NCBI GenBank assembly: GCA_002402965.1
Contig: DHGW01000062.1
Span: 452-62,185 of the forward strand
From: Bacteroidales bacterium UBA4788
GTDB lineage: Bacteria; Bacteroidota; Bacteroidia; Bacteroidales; VadinHA17
Direction of reading: 5' to 3'
DNA length: 61,734 nt
Under the pieces are notes generated by a model. It was not told where the DNA came from. It saw nothing but the letters and a program-made list of their open reading frames with translations, and ran no database searches. Below, piece after piece: positions 1 through 8,453 of this stretch; the stretch's first letter is position 1; every line of letters starts with the position of its first letter. Both the position numbers and the translations under genes were made by a program.

Positions 1-19
1 GGCGGGTCTGAAACCCGCC
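1..19. terminator. Hairpin at the window edge, possible terminator
   Basis: A perfect 7-bp stem (GGCGGGT at 1-7 with ACCCGCC at 13-19) closes a 5-base loop. It lies beyond the 3' end of the minus-strand ridA gene and could end transcription of that gene or of an unseen gene to the left. The T-rich run behind it on the plus strand is broken, so the terminator role is only likely. Confidence 0.5.
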
Positions 20-62
20 GTTACTGTTTTAATATACGACTACGAGCATTATTGTAACGCTA

Positions 63-440
63 TTATTTAACTGCCACTGTCTCTATCTCGATAAGGGCGC
101 CCAGCGGCAGTCCCTTGACGGCGAAGGCAGCCCTGGCCGGCTGTTCAGAGGTATAGAACTGTGCGTAAACCTCGTTCATTGCCTTGAAGTCAGACATGTC
201 AGAGAGCAGGCATGTCGATTTGACCACATCGTTCAGAGTATACCCCGCAGCAAGCAGTATCGCTTTGATGTTCTTCAAAGCCTGGGTTGTCTGTTCCGTG
301 ATGCCACCCTCAACAATCTTCCCGGTTGCAGGGTCTATGGGCACCTGGCCTGAAATGTAAAGCGTTCCGTTTGACTCCACCGCCTGGCTGTAAGGGCCAA
401 TAGCGCCCGGAGCAGCTGTTGTGCTGATAATCCTTTTCAT
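63..440 (-). CDS. ridA: RidA family reactive intermediate deaminase
   Basis: This 125-residue protein belongs to the RidA/YjgF/UK114 family, cytosolic trimers that hydrolyse reactive enamine and imine intermediates made by PLP enzymes such as threonine dehydratase. The N-terminus contains the family pattern (AAPGAIGPYSQAV), followed by LYISGQVPIDPATG, and the C-terminus has the conserved PARAAFAV and LIEIE strands. I place the start at 440, where the protein begins MKRIIST as in homologs. An upstream in-frame ATG at 473 has a strong AGGAGG 10 bases before it and would add 11 residues, but it overlaps the end of lptD. The gene follows lptD closely and is probably co-transcribed with it. Confidence 0.93.
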   Translation of the reverse strand: MKRIISTTAAPGAIGPYSQAVESNGTLYISGQVPIDPATGKIVEGGITEQTTQALKNIKAILLAAGYTLNDVVKSTCLLSDMSDFKAMNEVYAQFYTSEQPARAAFAVKGLPLGALIEIETVAVK

Positions 441-459
441 TCCTGTTATTTTTATGTCA

Positions 460-3237
460 TTAGTAATTCTCATGGTAGTCCTTCCTCCTTTCATACTTGA
501 GATCCTGGAGCATACTCGCCTTGGCTCTGATGGTGAAGTTCCAGCTCTTCATATATCCGACCGGGATCCAGGAAAAGCTCATCTCCCAGCAGTGCAGGTC
601 GCGACTGATACCCACACGGGTCATGGTTATCTCCTTCTGCTTGAAGTCGTAACCGGTATTGTAATTTATAGCCATCTTGGGTGTGAGCCTCACATCACCT
701 GACAGTGTCATGGTCTGGTTAACATTGGTCCTCAGTCCGGGCTTGCTGTAGCTGAAGTTATAAGCCATCCTGAGTGACCACGGCACATCAAACCTGACAT
801 ACCCGAATTCGTCGAGGTTTTTGTTTGCCAGCGGCAGGTTATTCGGGGCAGCACCCCCCGGAGCTCTGATATCGTCCGGCTGCCGTCCTGCTGAAGGACG
901 CTGGCTCTCCTGGCCGGCGGCCTGCTGCTGCTTGTTACTGTCCTTACTGCCAAGCAACTGTCCCAGGTCAAGGTCAAGGCTCATATTGAAGCTGGTCATC
1001 CTTGCCAGTCCCATGCCCTGGGCTAAGGCAAGCTGCCTTACGGTACCACCGTTCTGATTCATTCCATATATCGAAAAACTGCTCCCCGCCTGGATATTGA
1101 TATTCTGAGCCAGGGTGGTACGGAAGGACATGCTAACAGGCGACCAGTTGAGTGAGTCGGCAAAAATATTATATGAGGAGTTCAATGAAAGACTCTCAAT
1201 TATTTTGACCTTTTTAGGTTTTCCCGTAGTGTCATTTTTTGCGAATACCTTGGCTTCCACCAGGTTGGTAAGGCTGAAAGAGACAGACCCTGCCCGTCTG
1301 CCGGTAGAAGGAGTCCCGAAAATGCTTGTCTCGTAAATCGAATACTCCCGGGTATGACCCAGGGTATCATATTGAACGGTCCTGAACATGTCACTCGTGA
1401 GCCTGTCAGCCTCCGGAGAGTAGGAGAAGCTCACCGATGGTTTCATTACGTGCCTGATTGATTCAACCCTGGAGCCCTTCCTGGTAAACTGGAATGTGCC
1501 GTATATTGACGGGTTGAATGAGGCGCTTACGGTCGGTACCAGCGCCTGGCCGTACGTCAATCCCCGGATAGTGTCATTAACCACTGAAGGGACGACCTTG
1601 TTCCTGTTTTCGTCATAGAAATCAGGATCCCATCTCTTCTCTGTACGCTCGGTATAGAGCACACCCGTATAGCGCAGTGAGGGTGATATTGAGAAGTTAT
1701 TGAATGGCCTGATCTGAAGGCTCACAGGCACCTCATGCTTAAATCCGTTCTTCATGCTTTTCCATACGGCGCTGGTGAACAGGAGGCTGTCATAGGTGTC
1801 TATCTTGTTTTCAAAACTGGCTGAATACTGCGTTGTCAGATCATGATACCACCGGCTTTTTGCCACCGGCTTTTTAGGTTTGAAGGGATAGATGCGCGAG
1901 ACGTTGAAACTGCCTTTTGGCAGGTTCAGGACCATCGTTTTATTCTGCACGTTCTGTGACTGGCTAAGGCTCGTGGCGAAGCTCATTGGCGTTCCTGCCC
2001 AGGATTTTGAATAGCTGATGCTTGACTGCCTGGTGGTTGTCACATGGTCAGCAACCTCATAGCTGTTGTTCTTGTCATAACCGCTGGAGCTCATGTTTAC
2101 GCTTGCCGAGAAACGTGATCCGGGATTGGCTTTGGCGTCCTGGGCATGTGACCAGCTTACGCGGTAGTTTGTGTTTTTACCGTAATTGGGCAGTCCCTTG
2201 TAGCTAGTTACGTTATTTGCGTAGCTGAAGCCAAAGGAGCCCGAGTAACGGTATCGCAGCCGGTATGATGTACCGGCATCGGCGAGCCATGTGCCGTTTG
2301 TATAAATTGTTCCCGTTAGTTTCAGGTCAAAGTAATCACTCAGTGCAAAGTAGTACCCACCGTTTGAGAGAAAATAGCCCCTTCGCGCCTCCTGGCCGTA
2401 CTTGGGCATGACGATGCCAGAGGCCCGCTTCTGCTGCACCGGAAAGAATCCGAAGGGCAGTATGAGGGGCAGGGGAATGTCCGCCACCACCATGTATGCC
2501 GGACCCGAGACTATCTTTTCACCCGGATAAACCTTGGCCCTGGGCAGGGCAAGGTAGAAATGGGGTTCCTCAGCGTCACAGGTGGTGAACTTGCTGTGGT
2601 TGACGTGCAATGTCCCATCCTCGTGCCGCTTGGTGGTCAGGCTCTGGAGGTAGCCCCCCTCCTGCTCAGTGGTGACATTGCGGATGACTCCCTTTTTGGA
2701 TTTGAAGTTATATGTAAGTTCCTTGGATTCAAACTCTTCTGAGCCATCCTTATAGACTGGCAGTCCGATCATATTCCCGGCGGAATCAAGTCTGAAGGTG
2801 GCATAGACAGATCCGGTTTCCATGTCCAGAACAATAGAATCGGCAGTCAGAACAATGGTTCCGTAGGTTACTTTGGCGTTCTCTACAAGACTCACCTTTT
2901 TCGTGCGCAGATCAGTCTTCATGTATCCGTCAGCAGTATAAACGATAGGCTCATCCACGGCGTCCGGGGAGATGATCAGAGGTGGATTTGCTGCAGTGTC
3001 CGGCAGATAATAGAAGTCATTGGTGAAAATGGAGTCGCTGAGGATCAGGGGAGCTGCAACGCCGTCAGGTCCGGCTATCGCAACAGTGTCCGGGATGATC
3101 CTTCTGAGGGTGTCCTGCCGTACCTGCTCCTGGGCAGATAATGCTGCAGTGAAGAGAACCGGCATGAAAATTGTCACAAACAATCTTTGTGCATGAAAAT
3201 GCAAGTTAAATGCTATTTTTGCGTAGTTGTTGCGCAT
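460..3237 (-). CDS. lptD: LptD-like outer membrane LPS assembly protein
   Basis: This protein of about 925 residues is the Bacteroidota form of LptD/OstA, the outer membrane translocon that inserts lipopolysaccharide at the cell surface. A signal peptide ends near ALSAQ. An OstA-like beta-jellyroll follows (around residues 100-230, with repeats such as VTYGTIVLTADSIVLD). The rest is a long series of amphipathic aromatic strands typical of a large beta-barrel, ending in a poly-charged tail. A low-complexity Q/G/P-rich stretch near residue 790 is probably an exposed loop. The open frame runs further upstream to 3357, but that would cover the divergent amidase promoter. Starting at 3237 gives a positively charged n-region and a good hydrophobic core. 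Starts at 3246 or 3165 are also possible. Confidence 0.88.
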   Translation of the reverse strand: MRNNYAKIAFNLHFHAQRLFVTIFMPVLFTAALSAQEQVRQDTLRRIIPDTVAIAGPDGVAAPLILSDSIFTNDFYYLPDTAANPPLIISPDAVDEPIVYTADGYMKTDLRTKKVSLVENAKVTYGTIVLTADSIVLDMETGSVYATFRLDSAGNMIGLPVYKDGSEEFESKELTYNFKSKKGVIRNVTTEQEGGYLQSLTTKRHEDGTLHVNHSKFTTCDAEEPHFYLALPRAKVYPGEKIVSGPAYMVVADIPLPLILPFGFFPVQQKRASGIVMPKYGQEARRGYFLSNGGYYFALSDYFDLKLTGTIYTNGTWLADAGTSYRLRYRYSGSFGFSYANNVTSYKGLPNYGKNTNYRVSWSHAQDAKANPGSRFSASVNMSSSGYDKNNSYEVADHVTTTRQSSISYSKSWAGTPMSFATSLSQSQNVQNKTMVLNLPKGSFNVSRIYPFKPKKPVAKSRWYHDLTTQYSASFENKIDTYDSLLFTSAVWKSMKNGFKHEVPVSLQIRPFNNFSISPSLRYTGVLYTERTEKRWDPDFYDENRNKVVPSVVNDTIRGLTYGQALVPTVSASFNPSIYGTFQFTRKGSRVESIRHVMKPSVSFSYSPEADRLTSDMFRTVQYDTLGHTREYSIYETSIFGTPSTGRRAGSVSFSLTNLVEAKVFAKNDTTGKPKKVKIIESLSLNSSYNIFADSLNWSPVSMSFRTTLAQNINIQAGSSFSIYGMNQNGGTVRQLALAQGMGLARMTSFNMSLDLDLGQLLGSKDSNKQQQAAGQESQRPSAGRQPDDIRAPGGAAPNNLPLANKNLDEFGYVRFDVPWSLRMAYNFSYSKPGLRTNVNQTMTLSGDVRLTPKMAINYNTGYDFKQKEITMTRVGISRDLHCWEMSFSWIPVGYMKSWNFTIRAKASMLQDLKYERRKDYHENY
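3186..3221 (+). promoter_or_regulatory. Putative promoter of the amidase-mlaD operon with embedded palindrome
   Basis: TATTTTTG at 3214-3221 matches the Bacteroidota -7 element TAnnTTTG, and TTTG at 3186-3189 could serve as the -33 element, although the 24-base spacer is slightly long. A perfect palindrome TGCAT-GAAA-ATGCA occupies 3190-3203 between the two elements, where a repressor could block transcription. The site lies inside the 5' end of the divergent lptD reading frame. Confidence 0.5.
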
Positions 3238-3283
3238 CTCTGACATGGCAGCGACAAAACTAATTAAAATTCGCAAAGCAGTA

Positions 3284-4528
3284 ATGCAGCAGAGTACCAA
3301 AATAAGAGGGTTGAAAGATATTCTGGCAGGTGCCGTTCTGGTGGCAGCAATTACCATGCCAGCAGGGCTGCAGGCGCAGGCGGTGCCGGCAGAAAATGAT
3401 TGGGTGGTGGTGATTGATGCAGGTCACGGTGGCAAAGATCCGGGTGCCGTTGGCGCGAAAGCGAAGGAGAAGGTCATCAACCTGTCGGTTGCTCTCAGAA
3501 CAGGCAGGTATATAAGTGAGAACCTGAAAGATGTAAAGGTAATCTATACGAGGGATGATGATACCTTTATCGGCCTTGCGGAGAGAGCAGAGGTGGCCAA
3601 CAAACATAAGGCAGACCTCTTTATCTCGATTCATTCGAATGGGATGGACGACAAGCGTTTCTCAGGAGCTGAGACATATGTCCTCGGTCAGACTATGGAT
3701 GAGGCGAACCTGCAGGTTGCAATGAAGGAGAACTCGGTCATCACATTTGAAAAGGATTACGAAACCATATACGAAGGATTCGACCCGAACTCAGTGGAGT
3801 CCTACATCATTTTTTCGCTTATGCAGAACACTTATCTCAAGCAGAGCACTGAGTTTGCCACCCTGATCCAGAACCAGTTCAGGGACAGGGTTGGCAGGAA
3901 GGACAGGGGAGTCAGGCAGGCCGGGTTCCAGGTGCTGTGGAGGACTACAATGCCTTCGGTGCTCGTTGAACTTGGTTTCGTCACCAATCCCGAAGAGGAA
4001 AAGTACCTGCAGACCGAGCAGGGTCAGGATTACCTTGCATCTGCCATCTTCAGGGCTTTCAGGGACTACAAGCAGGCCATTGACAACAGATCCGGTGTGA
4101 AGAACGGTAACGGGATTGCTTCGGCAGCAGCTGCCGCATCAACTCCTGCAGCCGGTGAAAAGGACAGCGTTGCCGCCCCGAAACCGGAACAGGCAGAACC
4201 TCCGGCAACAGAAAGGAGTGACAGCACGCCTTCAGCGGTTAAGACGGATGCGGCCCCTGCTGATGAAATATTCTTTATGGTTCAGGTGGCTGCGATGCCC
4301 AAAAGCAGAGGCCTGAGTCAGAGTCAGTTGAATGGACTTGAACCGCTAAGCAAAATAGAAGATTCTGACCGGATTAAATATGCATCCGGAAAATTCGTTT
4401 TATATGATGACGCACTGAAGCACAGGCGGACTATTACGGGTAGATTCCCGGACGCCTTCGTCATTGCTGTCAGAAACGGGAAGGTAATGCCTCTGAGGGA
4501 GGCCATTGAAGCAAAAAGAAGTAAATAA
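3284..4528 (+). CDS. Secreted N-acetylmuramoyl-L-alanine amidase with SPOR-like C-terminus
   Basis: This 414-residue protein is a zinc-dependent Amidase_3 enzyme that cuts the amide bond between MurNAc and the stem peptide of peptidoglycan. A signal peptide (MQQSTKIRG to QAQA) leads into VVVIDAGHGGKDPGA, which carries the first zinc histidine. SIHSN carries the second, and LVELGF carries the catalytic glutamate. A linker rich in A, P, E and T follows (about residues 275-330). The last 80 residues (FFMVQVAAMP onward) resemble a SPOR domain, which would direct the enzyme to denuded glycan at the division site. The start at 3284 gives a conventional signal peptide and an untranslated leader of about 58 bases. 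In-frame starts at 3227 and 3245 also exist. The gene is followed after 7 bases by the mlaD gene. Confidence 0.9.
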   Translation: MQQSTKIRGLKDILAGAVLVAAITMPAGLQAQAVPAENDWVVVIDAGHGGKDPGAVGAKAKEKVINLSVALRTGRYISENLKDVKVIYTRDDDTFIGLAERAEVANKHKADLFISIHSNGMDDKRFSGAETYVLGQTMDEANLQVAMKENSVITFEKDYETIYEGFDPNSVESYIIFSLMQNTYLKQSTEFATLIQNQFRDRVGRKDRGVRQAGFQVLWRTTMPSVLVELGFVTNPEEEKYLQTEQGQDYLASAIFRAFRDYKQAIDNRSGVKNGNGIASAAAAASTPAAGEKDSVAAPKPEQAEPPATERSDSTPSAVKTDAAPADEIFFMVQVAAMPKSRGLSQSQLNGLEPLSKIEDSDRIKYASGKFVLYDDALKHRRTITGRFPDAFVIAVRNGKVMPLREAIEAKRSK

Positions 4529-4535
4529 GTGCCCT

Positions 4536-5477
4536 ATGAAGATATCCCATGAGGTTAAAGTCGGTGCCGTGGCACTGATTACAATCATCGCATTCATCCT
4601 GATGTTCGAGTTTCTCAAGGGCACTGCCCTCTTTACAAGTACTGACACCTACTATATCGTTTATGACAACATTGCCGGGCTGACGGAGTCAAACCCGGTT
4701 GAGATCAACGGATACCAGGCGGGTGTGGTTCAGGACGTCAGGCTGATAAATGACGGGTCAGGACTTATCCTGGTGTCGCTGTCGGTGGATAAGCATTTCA
4801 ATATCCCGGAGGACACGAAGGCGGAGATAACAACTGCGACGCTGATAGCGGGTATGAAGATAGTACTCCGCATGGGTGAGAGCAGTGAGATGTGCCACAG
4901 TCATGACACACTTTCGGGTTATGTGGCAACTTCCATAATTGACCGGCTTAGTGAGACCATTTCTCCCCTTGAGGGCAACATAACCGATATTATAATCAAG
5001 CTCGACTCGGTAGTTTCGGCGCTGAATGATGTTTTCACACCCGAGATGACAGGTAACATTAAGTCTGCAATGTCAAATGTAAACAACATTACAGCCAGTC
5101 TGAAGGATGTCTCCGACAGCAGCAAGGATGAGCTTGTTGCAGCCATTGCCGAGCTGCAGACCTTCACCGCCATGCTCTCGGCCAACAGTGCAACTCTTGA
5201 TTCAACCCTGAAGAATATCAGCGGGATCTCTGAGGCTGTGACTGAAGCAGACCTGGGGACGACGCTCTCCTCCCTGCGTTCCTCGCTCACCAGTCTTGAC
5301 GGCATCGTAAAAGGCATCAGCAATGGAGAAGGATCAGCAGGCAAGCTTGTCACCAACGACAGTCTTTACAATAACCTTAGCAATACGCTGTACAATCTCG
5401 ACCTTTTGCTGCGCGATATGAAGGAAAATCCGAAGAAATACGTCCACTTCTCCCTTTTTGGCAAAAAGTCCGAATAA
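4536..5477 (+). CDS. MlaD/MCE family lipid transport protein
   Basis: This 313-residue protein is a membrane-anchored MCE-domain protein, the substrate-binding part of retrograde phospholipid (Mla-type) transport across the periplasm. It begins MKISHEVKVG and has one transmembrane segment (about residues 8-30). The MCE domain follows, with YDNIAGLTESNPVEINGYQAGVV and the pattern IPEDTKAEITTATLIAGMKI. The C-terminal half is a long serine/leucine-rich helical region with coiled-coil character, as in other MlaD proteins that form hexameric rings. The open frame extends 30 bases upstream into the amidase gene, but homologs start at MKISHEV, so I use 4536. The MlaEF partners are not in the window. 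The gene probably shares the amidase promoter. Confidence 0.9.
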   Translation: MKISHEVKVGAVALITIIAFILMFEFLKGTALFTSTDTYYIVYDNIAGLTESNPVEINGYQAGVVQDVRLINDGSGLILVSLSVDKHFNIPEDTKAEITTATLIAGMKIVLRMGESSEMCHSHDTLSGYVATSIIDRLSETISPLEGNITDIIIKLDSVVSALNDVFTPEMTGNIKSAMSNVNNITASLKDVSDSSKDELVAAIAELQTFTAMLSANSATLDSTLKNISGISEAVTEADLGTTLSSLRSSLTSLDGIVKGISNGEGSAGKLVTNDSLYNNLSNTLYNLDLLLRDMKENPKKYVHFSLFGKKSE

Positions 5478-5800
5478 TTTGTTAAAATATTACTAAACAA
5501 TACTGGATCACCTGATTGCAGGCATCCGGTAGCCTTTACCCGGAACATGACAGATCAGGACCGGAATATCCTCAATTACATAATCAGCTGTGATACATAG
5601 TTTTCTTGTTAAATTGCTGATTATCTGCACATTGAAAATTTTGACCAACGTTTACGATTTTAAGGACCTGAGGGTCATCACAGTAAAGAAGAAATGGGAA
5701 AGTCAATAGAAAAAAATTTTTTTTTTTACCTTTTTTTTTACAAATATTGTCCCGGGTTTCAGCACCAGAGAAATAAAGCTATTTTTTAATTTCTATCTGA
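5478..5800. other. Intergenic region upstream of dnaA with A/T tracts
   Basis: This 323-base gap has no convincing gene. Its right half holds a run of A followed by T (about 5710-5727) and a second T run (5731-5739), which suggests bent or easily melted DNA. I found no cluster of DnaA boxes; the nearest match, TTATCTGCA, differs from TTATCCACA at two positions. A replication origin here is therefore not supported. A weak promoter for dnaA is listed separately. Confidence 0.6.
5757..5787 (+). promoter_or_regulatory. Weak candidate promoter of dnaA
   Basis: TTTC at 5757-5760 and TATTTTTT at 5780-5787 are separated by 19 bases, the ideal Bacteroidota spacing. Each element has one mismatch to TTTG and TAnnTTTG. 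Transcription would start about 8 bases before the dnaA ATG. Confidence 0.35.
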
Positions 5801-7231
5801 ATGAACAAGTCACACGATGAGGTGTGGAATAATTGTCTTGAAATAATCCGCGACATTATTCCTTCGGCCAGTTTTAAAACATGGTTTGAGCCTATTGTTC
5901 CTCTCAGGCTCGAAAAAAACATACTTACAATTCAGGTGCCAAGCCCTTTCTTTTACGAATACCTCGAAGAGCAGTATATAGACATCCTCCGCAAGACACT
6001 CAGGCGTGAGATCGGCAATGATGCAAAGCTTGAGTACAACATCATCATGGAGAACTCGGGCTACACAAACGGGAAGCCCTACACTGTCAGGTATCCTTCG
6101 AGAAACAAGTCCGATCTTCAGAACAAACCCATGCAGGTTCCCTTTGAGGTAACTCAGCCTGCCATCAGGAATCCGTTTATCATACCGGGCATCAAGAAGC
6201 TGCACTTTGATCCGAGGCTCAATCCCGACTACTCCTTCAGCAATTTTGTAGAGGGGGAATGCAACCGTCTCGCACGTTCAGCTGGTATTGCCGTGGGGAA
6301 CAATCCCGGTGGCACCGCCTTTAATCCCCTGATGATCTACGGTGATTCTGGACTGGGAAAGACTCACCTGGTTCAGGCTATTGGCATCCTGGTAAAGGAA
6401 AAGTTCCCTGACAAGACAGTGCTTTACGTCAATGCCAACAAGTTCCAGACGCAATTTGTCGAATCGATACGAAATAACAACAAAAACGACTTCCTGCACT
6501 TCTACCAGATGATTGACGTCCTGATCATTGACGACGTACATGAGTTTGCCGGGAAGGAGAAGACGCAGGACACATTCTTCCACATATTCAACCACCTCCA
6601 TCAGTCTGGCAAGCAGCTCATACTCACGTGTGACAAGCCCCCGGTTGAGCTTCAGGGGATGGAGCAGCGGCTGCTGTCACGTTTCAAATGGGGTTTGCTG
6701 GCTGATCTGCAGAAGCCTGATTTTGAGACCAGGCTTGCCATCCTGAGGAAGAAGGCTTACAATGACGGCATTGAGCTTCCCGACGAGATATTCGAGTTCC
6801 TGGCGGAGAATATCTCCTCCAACATCAGGGAGCTGGAATCAGGGCTTATTTCGCTCTACGCCCAGTCGACCCTCAACCGTAAGGAAGTGACTCTGGAGCT
6901 GGCCCGCCAGATGGTTGACAGGCTGGTCAACACCCAGCGAAGGGAGATTACAATTGATTACATCCAGAAGGTGGTATGTGAGTACTACAAGATACCCGTT
7001 GACCTGATGCAGGGCAAGACCCGCAAAAGGGAGATAGTTCAGGCAAGGCAGGTCTCGATGTATTTCTCGAAGAACCTGACCAAGGCCTCGCTGGCCAGTA
7101 TCGGCTCATCAATCGGAGGCAAGGATCACGCAACCGTACTGCATGCATGCAAGACCGTAAACAACCTCATTGACACTGACCGGCATTTCAGGAGCCAGAT
7201 TTTGGAAATTGAGAAAAAGCTCAAAGTATGA
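5801..7231 (+). CDS. dnaA: Chromosomal replication initiator protein DnaA
   Basis: DnaA (476 residues) binds DnaA boxes at oriC, opens the duplex and loads the helicase. Domain I is at the N-terminus (VWNNCLEIIRDIIPSASFKTW). The AAA+ core begins near residue 140, with Walker A GDSGLGKTH and Walker B VLIIDDVHEF, and a sensor region around LTCDKPP. Domain IV at the C-terminus carries the DNA-binding signature GGKDHATVLHAC. Length and order are normal for the family. The usual partner dnaN is not beside it; instead the stop codon overlaps the galactokinase start. The start is ATG with no clear ribosome binding site. Confidence 0.98.
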   Translation: MNKSHDEVWNNCLEIIRDIIPSASFKTWFEPIVPLRLEKNILTIQVPSPFFYEYLEEQYIDILRKTLRREIGNDAKLEYNIIMENSGYTNGKPYTVRYPSRNKSDLQNKPMQVPFEVTQPAIRNPFIIPGIKKLHFDPRLNPDYSFSNFVEGECNRLARSAGIAVGNNPGGTAFNPLMIYGDSGLGKTHLVQAIGILVKEKFPDKTVLYVNANKFQTQFVESIRNNNKNDFLHFYQMIDVLIIDDVHEFAGKEKTQDTFFHIFNHLHQSGKQLILTCDKPPVELQGMEQRLLSRFKWGLLADLQKPDFETRLAILRKKAYNDGIELPDEIFEFLAENISSNIRELESGLISLYAQSTLNRKEVTLELARQMVDRLVNTQRREITIDYIQKVVCEYYKIPVDLMQGKTRKREIVQARQVSMYFSKNLTKASLASIGSSIGGKDHATVLHACKTVNNLIDTDRHFRSQILEIEKKLKV

Positions 7232-8394
7232 ATGCTGACACAGATTATCTGAAGGAAGAGTTTTTCAGGTTATACGGGGACAGGGACAAAGAGCCTGTCC
7301 TTTTTTATTCACCCGGAAGGGTCAACCTGATCGGTGAGCACACTGACTACAACGCAGGATATGTTTTCCCCTGTGCGCTCGATTTCGGAACTACCCTGCT
7401 GGTGAGGAAAACAGGCAGGCACGAGATGAGGATGTACAGCATCAACTTTCCGGGCGAGGTGGTTATTCCCATAGCCCTCAATTACCTTCCGGTTGCGAAG
7501 AGCTGGACCAACTATCCGGTAGGTGTGATAAACGAGTTCGCCCGTAATGGTATAGGAGCTCCAGGAATGGAGATGCTGTTCATGGGTGACATACCCAATG
7601 GTGCAGGCCTCTCCTCCTCGGCATCCATTGAGATGGTTACTGCGGTGGCTTTGAATGATCTGACGGAGTCAGGGCTGGAGATGATGGAGCTGGTCAGGAT
7701 GAGCCAGAAGGCCGAGAATGGTTTTGTGGGGATGAACTGCGGCATTATGGATCAGTTTGCGGTTGGCTTTGGCAGGAAAGACCATGCCATCAACCTCAAC
7801 TGTGACACCCTCGAGTACCGTTATGCCCCTCTGAACCTGGGTGACAGGAGGCTGATCATCACCAACACCAACAAACGCAGGGGGCTGACCGACTCGAAGT
7901 ACAATGAGCGGCGTTCTGAATGCGACAGGGCTGTGGCTCTGATCTCCGGTCACAAGCCTGTTCGCAACCTGAGTGAACTTACGGTAAGCGACCTCTGGAT
8001 GCTTGACAAATACATTGCCGACCCCGTGGTAAGGAAGAGGGCAAAACATGTGATAACGGAGAACGGCCGGACTCTCGATGCGATCAAAGCTCTGGAGGAC
8101 AACAATATAGAACTTTTCGGCAAGTTAATGAACGAATCTCATGATTCGCTCTGCACAGATTATGAGGTGACGGGAACGGAGCTTGACACCCTGGTTTACG
8201 AGGGACGGAAACTTCCGGGTGTTGTGGGCACCAGGATGACCGGTGCAGGGTTCGGGGGATGTACTGTCTCTATTGTGGAGAGCAGGTATACTGATGAATT
8301 CATCAGCCGGCTCGGCGAGGTCTACACCGCAAAGACAGGCCTGACGGCCGAATTCTATTTGCCGGGAATTGGTGACGGAGCCAGAAAGATTTAA
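7228..8394 (+). CDS. galK: Galactokinase
   Basis: This 388-residue GHMP-family kinase phosphorylates galactose to galactose-1-phosphate in the Leloir pathway. The galactokinase signature GRVNLIGEHTDYN is at about residues 30-42, the ATP-binding GHMP motif PNGAGLSSSASIEM at about 125-138, and the third motif MTGAGFGGC near residue 337. The ATG overlaps the dnaA stop in an ATGA arrangement, so the two genes are probably translated from one message. No other galactose gene is next to it; the following gene is convergent. Confidence 0.97.
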   Translation: MNADTDYLKEEFFRLYGDRDKEPVLFYSPGRVNLIGEHTDYNAGYVFPCALDFGTTLLVRKTGRHEMRMYSINFPGEVVIPIALNYLPVAKSWTNYPVGVINEFARNGIGAPGMEMLFMGDIPNGAGLSSSASIEMVTAVALNDLTESGLEMMELVRMSQKAENGFVGMNCGIMDQFAVGFGRKDHAINLNCDTLEYRYAPLNLGDRRLIITNTNKRRGLTDSKYNERRSECDRAVALISGHKPVRNLSELTVSDLWMLDKYIADPVVRKRAKHVITENGRTLDAIKALEDNNIELFGKLMNESHDSLCTDYEVTGTELDTLVYEGRKLPGVVGTRMTGAGFGGCTVSIVESRYTDEFISRLGEVYTAKTGLTAEFYLPGIGDGARKI

Positions 8395-8426
8395 GAGTTG
8401 TGATTCCCGAGTTTCGATTTATTCTG

Positions 8427-8453
8427 CAATTCGCAAATCGCAAATCATAAATC
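8427..8453. repeat. Palindrome-related repeat, copy A (ATCGCAAATC family)
   Basis: This short sequence reads AATTCGCAAATCGCAAATC followed by ATAAATC. It matches the right arm of two other copies at 42869-42931 and 52871-52927. It sits between the convergent genes galK and the FGE-fold gene, and it supplies the last codons and TGA stop of the latter. Only one arm is well preserved here; CGATTT at 8415-8420 may be a remnant of the other. Confidence 0.65.

Noticed and set aside
441..473. ATG 473 as the start of ridA
   Set aside because: It has a good AGGAGG upstream, but that sequence also codes for the lptD C-terminus, and the family begins at the later methionine. It remains possible.
5478..5800. 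Replication origin next to dnaA
   Set aside because: There are A/T tracts, but no cluster of DnaA boxes; the best site has two mismatches. dnaN is absent. Not enough to call oriC.
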